Assembly (NCBI GenBank): GCA_011503125.2
Contig: WWBZ02000062.1
Span: 2,728,001 to 2,792,000, forward strand
Length of the DNA: 64,000 bases
Reading direction: 5' to 3'
Origin: Botryosphaeria dothidea
Lineage: Eukaryota > Ascomycota > Dothideomycetes > Botryosphaeriales > Botryosphaeriaceae
The notes under the pieces are model-generated. The model was not told the origin of the DNA and searched no databases. It was given only the letters and a program-made list of their open reading frames with translations. Shown here in pieces: positions 19,007-30,334 of the stretch (position 1 is its first letter; every line of letters begins with the position of its first letter). A program made the position numbers and the translations under genes.

Positions 19007-21033
19007 TTACCGTCCAATTTCTCTTCTCAACCTTCCAGCGGCTGTGGCCGGTGCAGGTTCCGGCCACGATTGAACAGCATCTTCAACCTCCTCAAGAAAC
19101 GACATGCTGTTGTGTATGGATGTGCCTCCAAGCACCACTCTCACACCTGGCGAACTGGCATTGACCTGTGCCACCATCTTTGCTTCCTCGTAAGTTGCGC
19201 CTCCAACCATGAAGATGATGATATCCTGCGGTTTGTCTCTGGTGGTGCCACCGCCTTCTACGAAAGGGTATAGCTGGTCCCGTAACCGCCCTTTGATCAG
19301 ATCCTGGAGCGTTCCTTCTAATCGCGGAGAGTGCTGAGTGTAGACGTTTTCTACACCCTTGAGTCCCTTGAACCGATTCTGCGCACTGCTGAAAAGGGAG
19401 CCGGATTGGAAGAGGTCGGGAATTCCACCAGCCGCCGTTGCCGTAGACTGCAGGGATTGGTGGTAATGCAAGAGCTTGTTGATCAAGTCGATTCGATGCC
19501 GTGACAAGTCTCCAGCTACAGCGAGAAGGTCGAGGAGCATGGGAATGGAATTGGACGGATGCTTGTGGTATCTCAGCGCATATATCGCGGTAAGGCGCAA
19601 TTTATTGTCGGGTGGTATCGAAGGGTTTGAAATGAGTTGTTGTAATTGCTGCAGCTAGTTAGTCCGAAACTTTCAGGAAAAGACAAAGCCGAAACAAACC
19701 TTGATATCATTCGAGTGGTTCTCGTTGCACGCCAAGCTCTGCTCCAGTTCACTAACATCCAGAAGATGATCTTCTCCTACTCGCCGACTCAATTCTCCAA
19801 CGAGAGTAACGTGCTTGGTCACATTTCCGGAAAGCTTGCGGAACTCCGGGTAATCTTCGACGAAGCGCTTCATGTCGGTAATGGATTCCAGTTTTAGACT
19901 GCCTTGCTGTTTTGATGCAAATTGCTCGACGTAATCCTTGGCATTCTGGCCAAGATCTCCAAAGTTGAGATACATGTTCTTCTTGAAGAAAGGGTCCTGG
20001 TCTTGGGAAAGTGTGATTTCCTAAGGAATAAAGTCAGCATTCGGTTGCGCCAGACGCTCAGGCGACTAACCTTCAGCTCGGGTCTAATGTCAGATACGTC
20101 ACTCAGATCAACCCTCCCATTATTTACTCCCAAGAGCTCGTGAACCATGGCTTGGTAGGTCCATTGAGTGAGCAGAGGCGTCACCGGGTCATCCCTTCTA
20201 TCGACGATGAGCAGGATCGGGGACGTGTCCGTCTTCCGGAAATCGAATAATTGTTCCTCCTGTGTCATCTGGTAGCGGACCTCTGTTGCCAACTTCTTCG
20301 CAAGCAGACTGTTTTTCTGGTAGCGTATCAAAGGTTTCTTCTTCAACGACAGCAACATGGCAATGACGCCCTCGGTAGAACGCTGGAGGGCGTCGGGATT
20401 CCACAAATCCGGATTGTTGCTCCATATTCTGGGTTGTAGATTGAGGGACATGAGGTCAGGGTTTATGACGAGATAGTCGGCGAAGTACTCGTGAACGGCA
20501 CGTACAACCTCATGGTCGTCGGCTTCGGCTAGGCGCTCGAGGGAGGACTTGCGTATTATGTTGCTGAAGTCTGACAGGGTCAGGATGGTGTGGGAGGAGA
20601 GGGCGGCGGGACAGCTTACAGATGTTGTATTCGCCGTACTTTGGCTCGCGCAGCTCGTCAATGAGGAATTGAATGGATTCGGGCGAAGGTCGCACAAAGC
20701 ACAAGCAGCGCAGATGGCGCATCTTCTCGCGTGTCTGGCTGTCGAGGTGACTTGGTGGTGATTAGCGGGGCAGGGCGGGGAGGTCGTGGCTGACATACTC
20801 GGTCAAGTAGACCTCATGGCTCAGCAAGGCGGACTGAGTAGTGGCGGTGGAGACGATGGGAACCTATGGTGAATCAACATCGGGAGCGGGTCAGCTGGCG
20901 GGCGAGGCGACGGACCTACCGTCTCGCTGTCGAGCAGTAGTATCTTCATCTTGGCTGCTTGGGAGCCGGTGGAGCTGTCGCCAGCCGACACCATCTTGGT
21001 GATGTAGCCCGAGACGGCTTGCACGATATCCAT
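19007..21033 (-). CDS. VPS45: Vacuolar protein sorting protein 45 (Sec1/Munc18 family)
   Basis: Six exons (20920-21033, 20799-20863, 20620-20738, 20071-20570, 19700-20020, 19007-19648) with introns of 49-60 nt give 586 residues, close to yeast Vps45 (577). The SM protein binds the syntaxin Tlg2/Pep12 class and chaperones SNARE assembly at trans-Golgi and endosomal membranes. Diagnostic text includes MDIVQAVSGYITKMV, KMKILLLDSETV, the FVRPSPESIQFLIDEL strand, DRRDDPVTPLLTQWTYQAMV (the highly conserved SM core motif) and IIIFMVGGATYEEAK near the carboxyl end. All exon junctions keep frame and phase. A 24-residue tail after FLEEV is longer than usual. No signal or membrane segment is present, as expected of a peripheral protein. 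Confidence 0.95.
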
Positions 21034-21917
21034 GATGGGCAGAGGTCGCGCTGGGCGCGCTCGATATCAAGAAGCTAACGCGGAGATTGGACGGGGAGGT
21101 GGCGCGGTGGCATGGGTGTTTGGGCGTGGGAGTTGGTGCAACAGTTTGGAGGGTGTGCCTGGCTGTCGCGAGGGGAGCTGTCCCCCGTCGGCGCCGATCG
21201 CCGCACCTGCGCCGCCAAGCGCTACGTAAGCCACTACCAGAACCGAACACCCAGGCTTTGCAGCACCATCCGCATTTCATCTGTCATGCGCTGGGCTGTT
21301 TTCTTTGCGCTGGCATTGTCATAGTCCCTGCATGTGCCGATTCGCAATGGGCTCCTTACCTCCAACGTGCGGCGAATTCCAATGCAGGTTCGTGGCTGAG
21401 AGGTCTGGTAGCGAAGGATTACCAGGAACGGAAGTTTCTTGACGAACTGGAGCAGCTATGGAGGAACGCGTTTACGACTCACTTTGCCATGCTCCATTTG
21501 TCCTCAAAGGCCCCGAGCTGGTAGGTAGGCATTTTCAAAAGTTGCTCCCTCCAGACGCATCGGATGGTCCTTTCCGTTCTTCGATGGGCCAAATGCTCGA
21601 CTACACATTACTTGCACATCCTTTACAACTCCACATTGACCGTGCAATACCACCCTCTTCCGCACGCGCTAGGCTTTAGGCTTCGTATTCTCCGTTAACT
21701 CCGTCGCCGTTACTCTGCAGGGCAAAAAAAGCGTACCGGATTTCCTATAGCAGCAGGTGACGTCATGAGCATTCATACATCCCCACTCGTACTTATTTGC
21801 CCAACCGCCCGCAGCAGCAGCACGAAGCCCATCACTGTACTGCGACCAAGTTCAATCAATCAAAGAAACCACTGCGGTACACGTCCAGCTTATCTCTTGA
21901 ACGCTTCTCCTTGGCAA
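21034..21917. other. Divergent intergenic region VPS45/SDR, with an unassigned plus-strand frame
   Basis: Shared upstream region of two divergent genes. A plus-strand frame ending at 21524 contains WAPYLQRAANSNAG, LVAKDYQERKFLDELEQL and WRNAFTTHFAM. It looks helical and protein-like, but no start, splice partner or family could be found, so no gene is called. A TGACGTCA-type palindrome (21758-21765) resembles a CREB/ATF site. Confidence 0.4.
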
Positions 21918-22809
21918 ATGGCTCCATCGGGACTCGCAATCCTCATCGGTGCAGGACCGAATACTGTAAGCCCAATCTTTCCGTTGTGGTCGTATTGAAG
22001 CACTAAGTACCTCTAGGGTGCGGGCATTGCTCGTATACTCTCACACCCCTCTCATGGAAACCTCGCGGTTGCACTCCTCGCCCGCCGTCCCGAGCCTTTG
22101 CAGGAGCTCACCAATAGTCTCCGCTCATCCACTCCAGGAGCCGTGCTCGAACAATTCCCCACCGACACGTCACCTGACTCTCTCAAGAAGACGTTTTCCG
22201 ATATCAAACTTCACCCTTCCTTCAAGGATTTGAAACTTCGTTTGGCAATCTACAGTGTCAAGCACAGCAGCAAGAAGCCGTTCTTGGATGAAACTTACGA
22301 GGTACGCTGGACAAGCACCCCCTCCCCTCCACAAAAAAAAAAAAACCAAAACTAGACCAATGCGTAGTAACTGTCCACAGGAGTTCACAGACTCACTTGA
22401 AACATACGTCGGCGGGGCTTTCACCTTCGCCCAAGAATCCCTCAAACGCTTCTTCGCCGACCATGGCGAAACGCCCCTCTCCGATGGCGGCTCCAAGAAG
22501 GGTACTCTGATCTTCACCGGTACGCTAGGGGCGCTTCGCTGCTCCGCCCAATTTGCAGCCTACGGCGCCGGGCGCGCTTCGGTCCGCCAGTTGGCGCAGA
22601 CGCTTGCCCGCGAAATGTCAGAGAAGGGGGTACACGTCGTCCACACCATTGCCAACGGCGCCATCGTCGACGCCAATGGTGACGACCAGCGCTTTGGTAA
22701 GAAGATGAGCGCCGACGCTGTCGGCAAGACATACCTCTGGCTTCATCAGCAGGAGCCCGAGCTTTGGACCCACGAATTGGACATGCGGCCCGCCTGCGAG
22801 AAATTCTAG
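21918..22809 (+). CDS. Short-chain dehydrogenase/reductase (SDR), atypical active site
   Basis: Three exons (21918-21965, 22017-22301, 22381-22809) encode 253 residues, normal for classical SDRs, which use NAD(P)H in a Rossmann fold. The glycine-rich cofactor motif reads IGAGPNTGAGIARIL near the amino end. The expected Ser-Tyr-x3-Lys active site appears as TGTLGALRCSAQFAAYGAGR, so the Tyr is present, the Lys is replaced by Arg, and a Thr stands at the usual Ser position. The later RQLAQTLAREMSEKGVHV helix and strand fit the family well. It may still bind a dinucleotide but reduced or altered catalysis is plausible. The ATG at 21918 places the cofactor motif about ten residues in, as usual. 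Substrate is unknown. Confidence 0.85.
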
Positions 22810-24177
22810 CCGTCGATATATGCAAGAAATCATCCAAGCTCTCACTATTGAATTTCCTTATCAGCTTCGCCGAAGGTTCTAGAAGACGCTGGGACATCGT
22901 AAGGGGTTGAAAGGAGCGGAGCGGATGGACATGCTACTCGTCTAGCCTGCAATGGCCCACGGAATCCACCGCATCTCTCCTGTTCCTTGAACCGCACACC
23001 GGCTTGACGGGTACGGAACGGCAGGGTGTCTGTGTACAGTTGTCGGATCCAGCTGTGTGGGCGAACGCACGTTCCTTAACAATGTCCTAGCTTGATATCA
23101 CGCCCACCGCTACGGCCTATTCTGTACCCGAAATCCGACTCCCAAAGTTATCGGCTCCAACAATGCCTGCTGGAGCATCCTCATTTGCAGGAGGCTGAAT
23201 TTGCATTTGCTTTGCAGGTAGCAATTCACATCAAAGTGGTGCCTGCGGATTGTGGTGTTGACGCATGGGTGGGAGAGGATTCTTCGATAGCCATATTTCT
23301 CATTTCCATAACAAAAAAACCACCCAAAAGTCCCAATTATTCTACAAGACACCTACGAAGCCCCTGCACCAAAACTCGTCCGCTACTGCTGAAGACTGCT
23401 ACAACCCTAAGCAAAATCCGTTGAACTTGTTATATCTATCACTGCTGCTGCTAATACAACTACACACTGCGCAAATGCTGGGGCCTCAGAGCCGAAAAGA
23501 AGCGAAGTCGGAGGAAAGGACTAAGAACATCGAGAAACTCCACGTAAAGGGTGTAAAGCTCCGAGCACCAATTTGCCGTCATCGTCAACGATGACGACAA
23601 CCCAAACGAACTGAAGAGAGGATCCAGGACTGACTCGCTTGCAGCATGGCGTAAGAATTGACTGGACCCGATTAGCCAAGCAGAAATCGACAAGCTTTGC
23701 AAAACCGAAGGCTAAAGAGCCAATTCAAGCAAGTAAGGTAAAAAAAAAGCTTGGGTCCGCCAAGCAATCCATGCTCGCCTCATGCAAGGACGAGGCAGAG
23801 AAGGCAAAAGCAGCAGCAGTAATAGAACATATTGTCTGAAGAAAGTCAAAAGGCTTGCTCATGCTGTTGAAACTCGCAACCTATAAAAGCAGGTTGATAT
23901 GCTTCAGAGGGGGAAAGGAGGAAATTGTTGCCGATATTTTGATACACCTGGACGTTTCCCTGTAGTAGCAAGCGTAAGGACATAATCCACCCCTGCTCCC
24001 TCAAAGTAGCTCTCATGATGACATTCGTCATTGCTTGGTCACCGTCGTCAACTGCCGAAACCAACTCCGATGATGTGCCTTATTGTATCATTTGCTTCTT
24101 GTAACCGTAATGTAAGAGAAGGGCGCCGGAAAGCGCTAGTGAGAAAAAGTCTGGACGTGGAGAAGAAATCGAGACGT
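22810..24177. other. Intergenic, no gene called
   Basis: A small Lys/Ala-rich plus-strand frame (23639-23839, 66 codons, with KPKAKEPIQASKVKKKLG) and neighbouring frames with LKRGSRTDSLAAWRKN and ISQAEIDKLCKTEG hint at a decayed gene between 23480 and 23840. The frames are separated by stops and no splice model connects them. Confidence 0.4.
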
Positions 24178-25689
24178 CTATATCTCGACGGTCTTCATTT
24201 CTTCCGACGTCACGACGCTCTTGCCCTTGCCCTTCTCGCTGCCGTTCTCCTTGTCGCTCTCCATGCTGTTCTTCTGAGTCGCGTTGCTGGAGTTCAGGTC
24301 AGAGCTGGGCCGGGGCGTGTTCATCTCGATAAGCTTCTCCTCGTCCGTGTGGACCTTGATGGGCTGAGGTGCCTCTTCTGCTACGCGAGCCAGAGGGCTT
24401 GAGATGGGCACCCGAGGACTGGCGCCATTCTTGCTGAGCCTGTGGGGCGAGCGGCCTCTGTCTTCCCCGGCAGACGCCGGGCTGCCGTAGGGACTAGTAC
24501 CATTGGCAGCCGGAGGAGCATTGGGGTTGATGGAAAGCGTGCTCTGCGGCCTTCTCTTGGGCTTGCGGCCATACTTCTGGTCGCAACGCCAACGGAGGAT
24601 CTCGAGATACGGCGGCTCAACGTTCTGCTTGGAGAAGATCCTGAGCTTGAACTCCATGGTTTCCTCGTCGATGGAGGTCTTGTCGGAACACAAGTCGTCG
24701 GCGTATTGAGCGAGGAAAGCGGCCCAAGAGCGAGCGACGACGTACTTGGTATCGTAGTCGCGACCGAAAATGATGACCTGTCCCCACTTGCCGGCGGGGC
24801 CAGGCGCGAGATCGACGGCCAAGCAGTTTCCACCCCAGTCGCGAGCAAGAGGAATCCAGGCGGGGTGAGCATAGGCCTTTTGAATTGCGTTCGGCGGCTG
24901 GGAGTCCTGACGCGAGAGTAGATCCTGCCTCCACATGGGGTTCGCGGCTTTTTGCGCGTCGCTCGGGCCTGGAGAAGAGGAAGGGCCGGCAACAGCCTTG
25001 ATCGGCACCTGCGGAGGCTGGTAGGAGGGTTGGGAAGCGAGGAACTCCTCATTAACCCTGCGCCAATTGCCGTATTCCATGACAATCTCTTCACAGTCCA
25101 GGATCATGCAACCAAAGAACAAGCCCGCAGGCAGTCCACCGCGCTCCTGGCCATCGTGAATTTGGAGCGATTCGCGGACCTCAACGGGCAAAGTGACGTC
25201 CAGGACGTGCTCGAGCTCGTTCACGTCGTTGTGGGTAGCACCTTCGCACATGTTGTCCCAAAGCTCCACGAAACGATCTTCGAGCCACCGGTCGATGCGT
25301 TTCCACGAGTGGCCGACAGGCGGAGGCGGCGGCAGACCGTCGCTGAAGCTCTGCATCTGGATCTCACCCGAGTTGACGGTGTCTATGGTGGGATTCTCGT
25401 CGGGCGGGCGAGCCATGCTGGAGCGCATGCCGGGCGAGTAGGGCGACGAGGGCGACATGGGAGCGCGAGGAGAGCTGACGAAGCCGTTGGCCGAAGGCTC
25501 GTCCTGGGCGTAAGGCGAGTTGAAGTCGGTGCGAGACTCCATTGCGCTGGTTGCGACGGAGGTGAGCGGTGTATGGCGGCTCTGGGGCAGTGGAACATGC
25601 TGGCCGGTGCGGTAGGGAGAATCGTGGGAGGCATGGCGGTCGTTAGAGGTCATGGTGTGCCAGAAGTCACGCCAGGCAGAGGTGAGCAT
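24178..25689 (-). CDS. KNR4: KNR4/SMI1 homologue, cell-wall signalling regulator
   Basis: One uninterrupted exon encodes 503 residues. In yeast, Knr4/Smi1 is a largely disordered hub protein that links the cell-wall-integrity MAP kinase Slt2 and calcineurin to wall synthesis. The amino end reads MLTSAWRDFWHTMTSNDRHA, a conserved start of fungal members. The globular SMI1/KNR4 domain spans about residues 125-350, with SWKRIDRWLEDRFVELWDNM, HDGQERGGLPAGLFFG, the AHPAWIPLARDWGGN motif and KWGQVIIFGRDYDTKYVV. Ser/Pro-rich disordered segments flank it and the tail is Lys/Glu/Ser-rich. The start at 25689 was chosen over an upstream TTG in the same frame. A 312-codon frame on the opposite strand is a shadow. 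Confidence 0.92.
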   Translation of the reverse strand: MLTSAWRDFWHTMTSNDRHASHDSPYRTGQHVPLPQSRHTPLTSVATSAMESRTDFNSPYAQDEPSANGFVSSPRAPMSPSSPYSPGMRSSMARPPDENPTIDTVNSGEIQMQSFSDGLPPPPPVGHSWKRIDRWLEDRFVELWDNMCEGATHNDVNELEHVLDVTLPVEVRESLQIHDGQERGGLPAGLFFGCMILDCEEIVMEYGNWRRVNEEFLASQPSYQPPQVPIKAVAGPSSSPGPSDAQKAANPMWRQDLLSRQDSQPPNAIQKAYAHPAWIPLARDWGGNCLAVDLAPGPAGKWGQVIIFGRDYDTKYVVARSWAAFLAQYADDLCSDKTSIDEETMEFKLRIFSKQNVEPPYLEILRWRCDQKYGRKPKRRPQSTLSINPNAPPAANGTSPYGSPASAGEDRGRSPHRLSKNGASPRVPISSPLARVAEEAPQPIKVHTDEEKLIEMNTPRPSSDLNSSNATQKNSMESDKENGSEKGKGKSVVTSEEMKTVEI

Positions 25690-27370
25690 GCTGTAGGGCA
25701 ATTAGCAGGCGGCGTCTGGGGAATTGGGCACAGGGGGACGCACTTTGGCTTCGCCATGATGGGCGGAATGCTGGAGCGAGCGTGGAGCGCAGCGAGAGCG
25801 AGTGTCGGCGTTCAATGCAGGCTCATTCGGGGCGTGATGTCAGGCGTGGAAGGGGGCGGCAGGTGTGGTGTGCAGAGAGAGTCGAGGTGAAGAAAGTTGG
25901 CCTAGGGCGTGGTGCAGCACAGGGGAAGGGTCGCGCCAAGAAGCGTCGACGCTGCCCCGATCTGCGCGGTTGGACTTTACGCGGGCGTGCGCCGCTGGAG
26001 CCTCAAGCCGGGCGCGGTGAAGGAGCCGTCGAAAATGCTTGGCCGGCGGCAGTGGTGCTTGTGTGGGTGCGGCAGCCAGGATGTGGAGCGGTGCCGTTTG
26101 CTGCGCAGTGGTGTTTTAGTAGGGAGGCATGCGAGGACCGCGGTGTGCTTGCTTGCTGGCGGAGCGGGCGCGCGCTGTTTACTCCCAGCAGCGTTGCGGC
26201 GCGCGAGCCTGCCTCTAAAAAGCCCTAGCCAGGCCCCCTTTCGCTGCTGCAGCCGCGACCGGTTGGCCGCAAAAATAGCACGGCAACGGTGCTGCTGGCT
26301 GTTCCTGTGCCGCCGACTATCACTGCTTTCCCGGACGGCAGCGTTGATATCACTGGCCGATGATCTTGTGTTTCAAGTGGTTCTACGGGCGCGCCGCTGG
26401 CTGATCGGTCCCTGGAGCGCCAGCCAACCTCGTAGCGCGCCGGCAAGCCTCCCTGCATATTTGCCCACCGGTGGCAACGACTCTCCCGCCCGAAACCTGA
26501 ACGCCGCCCGCCGCCCGATGCAGCCAAAGACAGCCTCCACGAGCATCGACACATTCGTCCCATTCCCACATTCCCACCCACGCGCGCATCCTCTTGGCGT
26601 GCGGACTCTCGTATCTCGGAGCAATCACCCGCCGATAGCCCGCGTCCGGGGTGGTCCGGCGACATGCACACCTCCGGCCATGCAAATTTCTTGTCTTCAA
26701 TCGCTCTTGCGCACCTTGTCATTTGCGACGTACTTGACTGGCCCAATGAAGCTTTCCGCGCAGGGAACTCCCCGCTTGCACGCCCCGTCATAGCCTGCCG
26801 CAATCTCTCACCCATGATTCCCATGTCGCTTTATCAATATCTTGCAGAAAGGAGGAAATCGACATGCTCCTGGTCACACCAGCCACCCACACCACCGCTG
26901 CACTTATCCACAAATAATGCTCAATTCAATGTCATTAGACTTTCAAGTCTAACAGCTTGCTGCATTCCAAAATTCCGCCAGCAGCGCTCTGCCGCCAGTA
27001 ACAATGCGATATGTCTTGCGTCAAAACAAACTCCATCTTGTTTGCATAAAAAAACACCGGGACCTCCTGTACATCCGGGCCTCGAATGGCTTGCGGTCAC
27101 GCCAAACGCCTCGCAGAATACCTCTTCCAAAAAGCCATTTTTACTGGGCCTGACTGCCCACCTTTCCTCTTATTGAAGCATTCCAACAACGCCCATGACG
27201 CTGAATAGTTACCGACTGTACACCAAAGGTAATAAAAAAAAGGATTATCGAAGAAGAACATTGTGTGTGGGTCGTGAACACCGCCGTATTAAACTTCGTA
27301 TGTTTGTTTCATGTTGGACGTGGGCGGACGAAGAAAGAAGTGATGGTATGAATAATGCTTTCGCAAGGCA
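25690..27370. other. Intergenic, GC-rich, no gene called
   Basis: Long frames run on both strands (294 codons at 25909-26793 plus, 199 codons at 26225-26824 minus), but they are Arg/Ala/Ser/Cys-rich, overlap each other and show no domain; the GC-rich composition explains them. This is probably the promoter and 5' leader of KNR4 plus the 3' flank of the SUR1-type gene. Confidence 0.6.
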
Positions 27371-28427
27371 TCACACCTTTTGGTGATCATCATCGTCGCG
27401 GCCAACAAGCTCGTACCCGACGTCTCCTGAACGGCGCGATCCAATAAAGGGCAGAAACCTCGCGAGCCCGCCTCTTCTGCTCTTCTGTGCCATGCAGCGA
27501 TATGTCCACCAGAGTCCGCCGATGACCGAGAAGCCGATGACGAAACCGAGGACAGTAAGGAAAAACCAGTGGCGAGCCATCTAGAAAAATGTTAGCAACA
27601 GCCTGTGTACATTGTGGTAGGAAATCTTTTACCCAGAAAATGAGCTTCACATCGCCGCCATGCCAACTGTTGCCGAGATGGTGGATGAAAAAGCTCCATG
27701 GATGATTGTTGTACTCGTCTCCGAACAGGATGCGGATTCTGCCATCCTCCGTCGGCCCTTCATTGTTGTAGTGTCTCCAGATGACGCTCAAGAACAGCGG
27801 ACCGGTCGAGCCCATGACGGTGATGTATGGCAGCAGCCAGTTGCGGTTGTATCTTGGCAGCGCGTCGATGACCTTCAAGAAGAAGGGATGCCGTGGTACA
27901 GCACCCATGGCATCGTTCGACACGCCGGTGGGAACGGTGCGGCGGAGCCAGGCCGGGTAGGAGAGGAGCGGGTCAAGGCGGCGGTTGCAACCATCATCAA
28001 GGTCAATGTAGATGCCCCCAAAGTGGGCAAGAACAAAGTAACGAATCGTATCAGCACGCTGGATCGGGAACTCGTAGCCATCGAAGGTCTCGAGAAACCA
28101 CGGGTACTCAGCAGCAATGAATTCGCGAGCCTTCTTGTCCGTCCATAGTCTGTACTCGTAGTCTTCGTGCAGGTCAATACAGCTCTTCTGAGCCTCCTGC
28201 CAAACCGGCGGAATGCTCTCGTTGATGTAGGTTTGGTGGATGATCTTGGGGATCAATTGAGGCCGCTCGCTGATTGCGTCCGAGTTAGGGGCTGGCAGCT
28301 CGGCGCGTGAGATGCGGTCCTCTGAGCCATCGACGACGAGCAGCTCCAGGAGAGTCCAGACGTTGCGAACGAGCACGCCGACGACGATGATGTTGATGAT
28401 GAGGAAAATAAGTACGCCCTTGCGCAT
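27371..28427 (-). CDS. SUR1: Inositolphosphoceramide mannosyltransferase catalytic subunit (SUR1/CSH1 family)
   Basis: Two exons (27633-28427, 27371-27580) around a 52-nt intron with a GCTAAC branch site encode 334 residues. The enzyme adds mannose from GDP-mannose to inositolphosphoceramide in the Golgi, making MIPC sphingolipid. An amino-terminal membrane anchor (residues about 4-20, VLIFLIINIIVVGVLV) precedes the glycosyltransferase sugar-binding region: IPKIIHQTYINESIPPVW, YEYRLWTDKKAREF, then the DXD motif in GGIYIDLDDGCNR (Asp142 and Asp144) that binds the metal-nucleotide sugar. Exon 2 supplies a carboxyl membrane segment (WFFLTVLGFVIGFSVIGGLWW) and a basic then acidic tail. The two-anchor layout matches Sur1/Csh1; OCH1-type transferases would lack the second anchor. 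Confidence 0.88.
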
Positions 28428-29281
28428 GGTGGCGGCGGTGTGGAGTAGGTGGAATTAAAGTGCGGTACGGGGTAACGGAGGCGTTGCAGGTGAAAGATAC
28501 ACCAGGGCGGGCGCGGGAGGCGATTAAGAGGCCGACGAACAGGTCAAGCCATGGGAAGGTGAGGTGCTGGAGAAGGCGAGAGTAGCCGGCGGCAAGGACG
28601 CTGAAGAAGAGGTGAACAAGCTGGCCGAGGGCGGCGGTGCAGGTGCAGCAGCGCATATCTGGGCCAACGCCTAGCAGAACCGAGATTAGGCGCGCTTGCG
28701 GGTCTAGTGCGGCGGCGCTGGGGCTTAGCTCACGGCCCCCATTGAATTGCCCTGTGGGACCCTTCTCTGTGACGCACTCCGCTGCAGCACGCCGCGTCCC
28801 GTCCTGCCAACTGCTGGCGACTCCAGGTTGCGCTAGATGCGACTGTAGGCTCCACCAACCCCGCCTGTCGTGATTCGTGCGTCGCCGAGTGATTGGCGCT
28901 GCGAAGCCAAGATGACGCGGCCGCGAAGATGCGCTATTGCATTCCGCCTCGCCCGACGAGGATACGCGTATCCGTACTCGCGCGACTTGCGAGAGACAAG
29001 GCGTCATTAGCATAACCGACCTGACGGCAAACGGCCTGTTTATCTAACGATGCTGCTGTTCACGGTCTGAAAACTCTGGCTATTCCTCATGTTTCAAGTT
29101 TAGTATCGTTCTAAAGACACCATTTTACGGACTGTACGCAGTACCACCCCAAATGCTCGAGGGGGTTTCCCCGCTCCCACTTTGCAATCGCCGTAACCTA
29201 TCCGAGAATGATGTCTATGCCGTAACGCCTTCAACGCCGCGCTAAATAAGCAAATACTCAGGGATGAAGATAAACATCAAA
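28428..29281. other. Intergenic, no gene seen
   Basis: Upstream region of the SUR1-type gene and 3' flank of KIN17. The 242-codon minus-strand frame reaching 29013 runs into the SUR1 start in another frame and has no domain. Confidence 0.6.
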
Positions 29282-30334
29282 TCACGCCAATCGCTGACGC
29301 TTTGCCCCGCCATTGAACCCTCCACTCTCGCGAAGACGCTTCCGCTCCAGTTCTTCCTTCATGATCCGCTCCGCCTCGCTCATCTTCTTTGGCTGCTCCT
29401 TGACGACGACCTTCTTGGCCGCAAGGGGATTGGTCTTTGACGAGAAGACGTTCTTAGATTTGCTGCTGCCCATACCCATTTTGAACGTGGGCTTGGCTGG
29501 GGCGGCGTCTTTCGCTGCTGCGCCTGCGGTGATATCTTTCTTTTCTGCTGTCTCCGTATCTTTGTTGGTCTGGGACTGCGTTTCCGCAACGGGGGGCGGC
29601 GATGGGCCGACTTGTGGTGGAGTCGGTGTCTTTGTGGCCGCCGGCTTGAGGTTCAGCTGAATCTTCTCGCCCTCCTTTCGCTGAAGCTGCGTCTCCTCGT
29701 CGCGTCGGAGAGCATCCTCCTTGGCATCTGCACGTGCTTTCTCCACCTGTTCCTGGATAATGCGCTGCTCTCGTTCCTCGTCGCCCTTTTCTTGCCGCTC
29801 TTTCTTTCTGATGGCTTCCTGCCGTCGTAAAGCTTCGGGGCTGTTATCGATCCATGAGACGCAAAGCCCGTTGCCCTTCTCATCCTCAGTCACGCGGCAG
29901 ATACCCTCTCTACCGAGATACTTCCCCAGCTCAGTAAGCGAAGGCCATTTGGTGGCGTTCATGTGAATGTGCTGTGTCCAAATGTTAGTTGTAATCCTAT
30001 GTTTGTCGCGGAGAATGAGTCTTACCTCTTTATCCTTAATATATTCTTGGTAGAAGTTGTTGAGATTGATCTTTTTCTCGCCGTGGGCCGTTTTCAAGAG
30101 CTGCAGGAAATCTCGTAGAAACTGTTGACTGAAATCGTTGATGGCCTTCCTGGGATCTTCGCCGATCAACTGCATGGTACGAACATGGCTTTCAGACGCG
30201 GCATGACATTTGAACCCATTTTCGTCTCTCATTTGGCGCTGGCACGGCTGACAGTACCAACGAAGCCGCTGAAGGCCCTTGGACTTCATCTTGTTCGCTT
30301 GCCATTTTGTACTACCGACTTCAGCGCGCCCCAT
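29282..30334 (-). CDS. KIN17: KIN17/Rts2-like zinc-finger protein
   Basis: Two exons (30026-30334, 29282-29971) encode 332 residues. KIN17 is a conserved nuclear protein tied to DNA replication, repair and RNA processing. The start MGRAEVGSTKWQANKMKSKG is near invariant. A C2H2 finger follows with Cys28, Cys31, His44 and His50 (WYCQPCQRQMRDENGFKCH), then the Kin17 winged-helix domain to about residue 150 with FLRDFLQLLKTAHGEKKI, HIHMNATKWPSLTELGKYLG and VSWIDNSPEAL. The remainder is a charged coiled-coil-like helix and a Lys/Ala/Pro-rich linker ending KRLRESGGFNGGAKRQRL. The carboxyl tandem SH3/KOW module of the human protein (393 aa) is absent, as in yeast Rts2. The 54-nt intron at 29972-30025 is a multiple of three without stop; splicing restores KDKE-HIHM. 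Confidence 0.92.
   Translation of the reverse strand: MGRAEVGSTKWQANKMKSKGLQRLRWYCQPCQRQMRDENGFKCHAASESHVRTMQLIGEDPRKAINDFSQQFLRDFLQLLKTAHGEKKINLNNFYQEYIKDKEVRLILRDKHRITTNIWTQHIHMNATKWPSLTELGKYLGREGICRVTEDEKGNGLCVSWIDNSPEALRRQEAIRKKERQEKGDEEREQRIIQEQVEKARADAKEDALRRDEETQLQRKEGEKIQLNLKPAATKTPTPPQVGPSPPPVAETQSQTNKDTETAEKKDITAGAAAKDAAPAKPTFKMGMGSSKSKNVFSSKTNPLAAKKVVVKEQPKKMSEAERIMKEELERKRLRESGGFNGGAKRQRLA

Noticed and set aside
24952..25890. 312-codon plus-strand frame opposite KNR4
   Set aside because: Shadow of the KNR4 exon, Arg/Gly/Val-rich, no domain.
25909..26793. 294-codon plus-strand frame upstream of KNR4
   Set aside because: GC-rich composition explains the open frame; Arg/Cys/Ser-rich text with no domain and a competing minus-strand frame.
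28285..29013. 242-codon minus-strand frame upstream of the SUR1-type gene
   Set aside because: Overlaps the SUR1-type start in another frame and has no recognisable domain.
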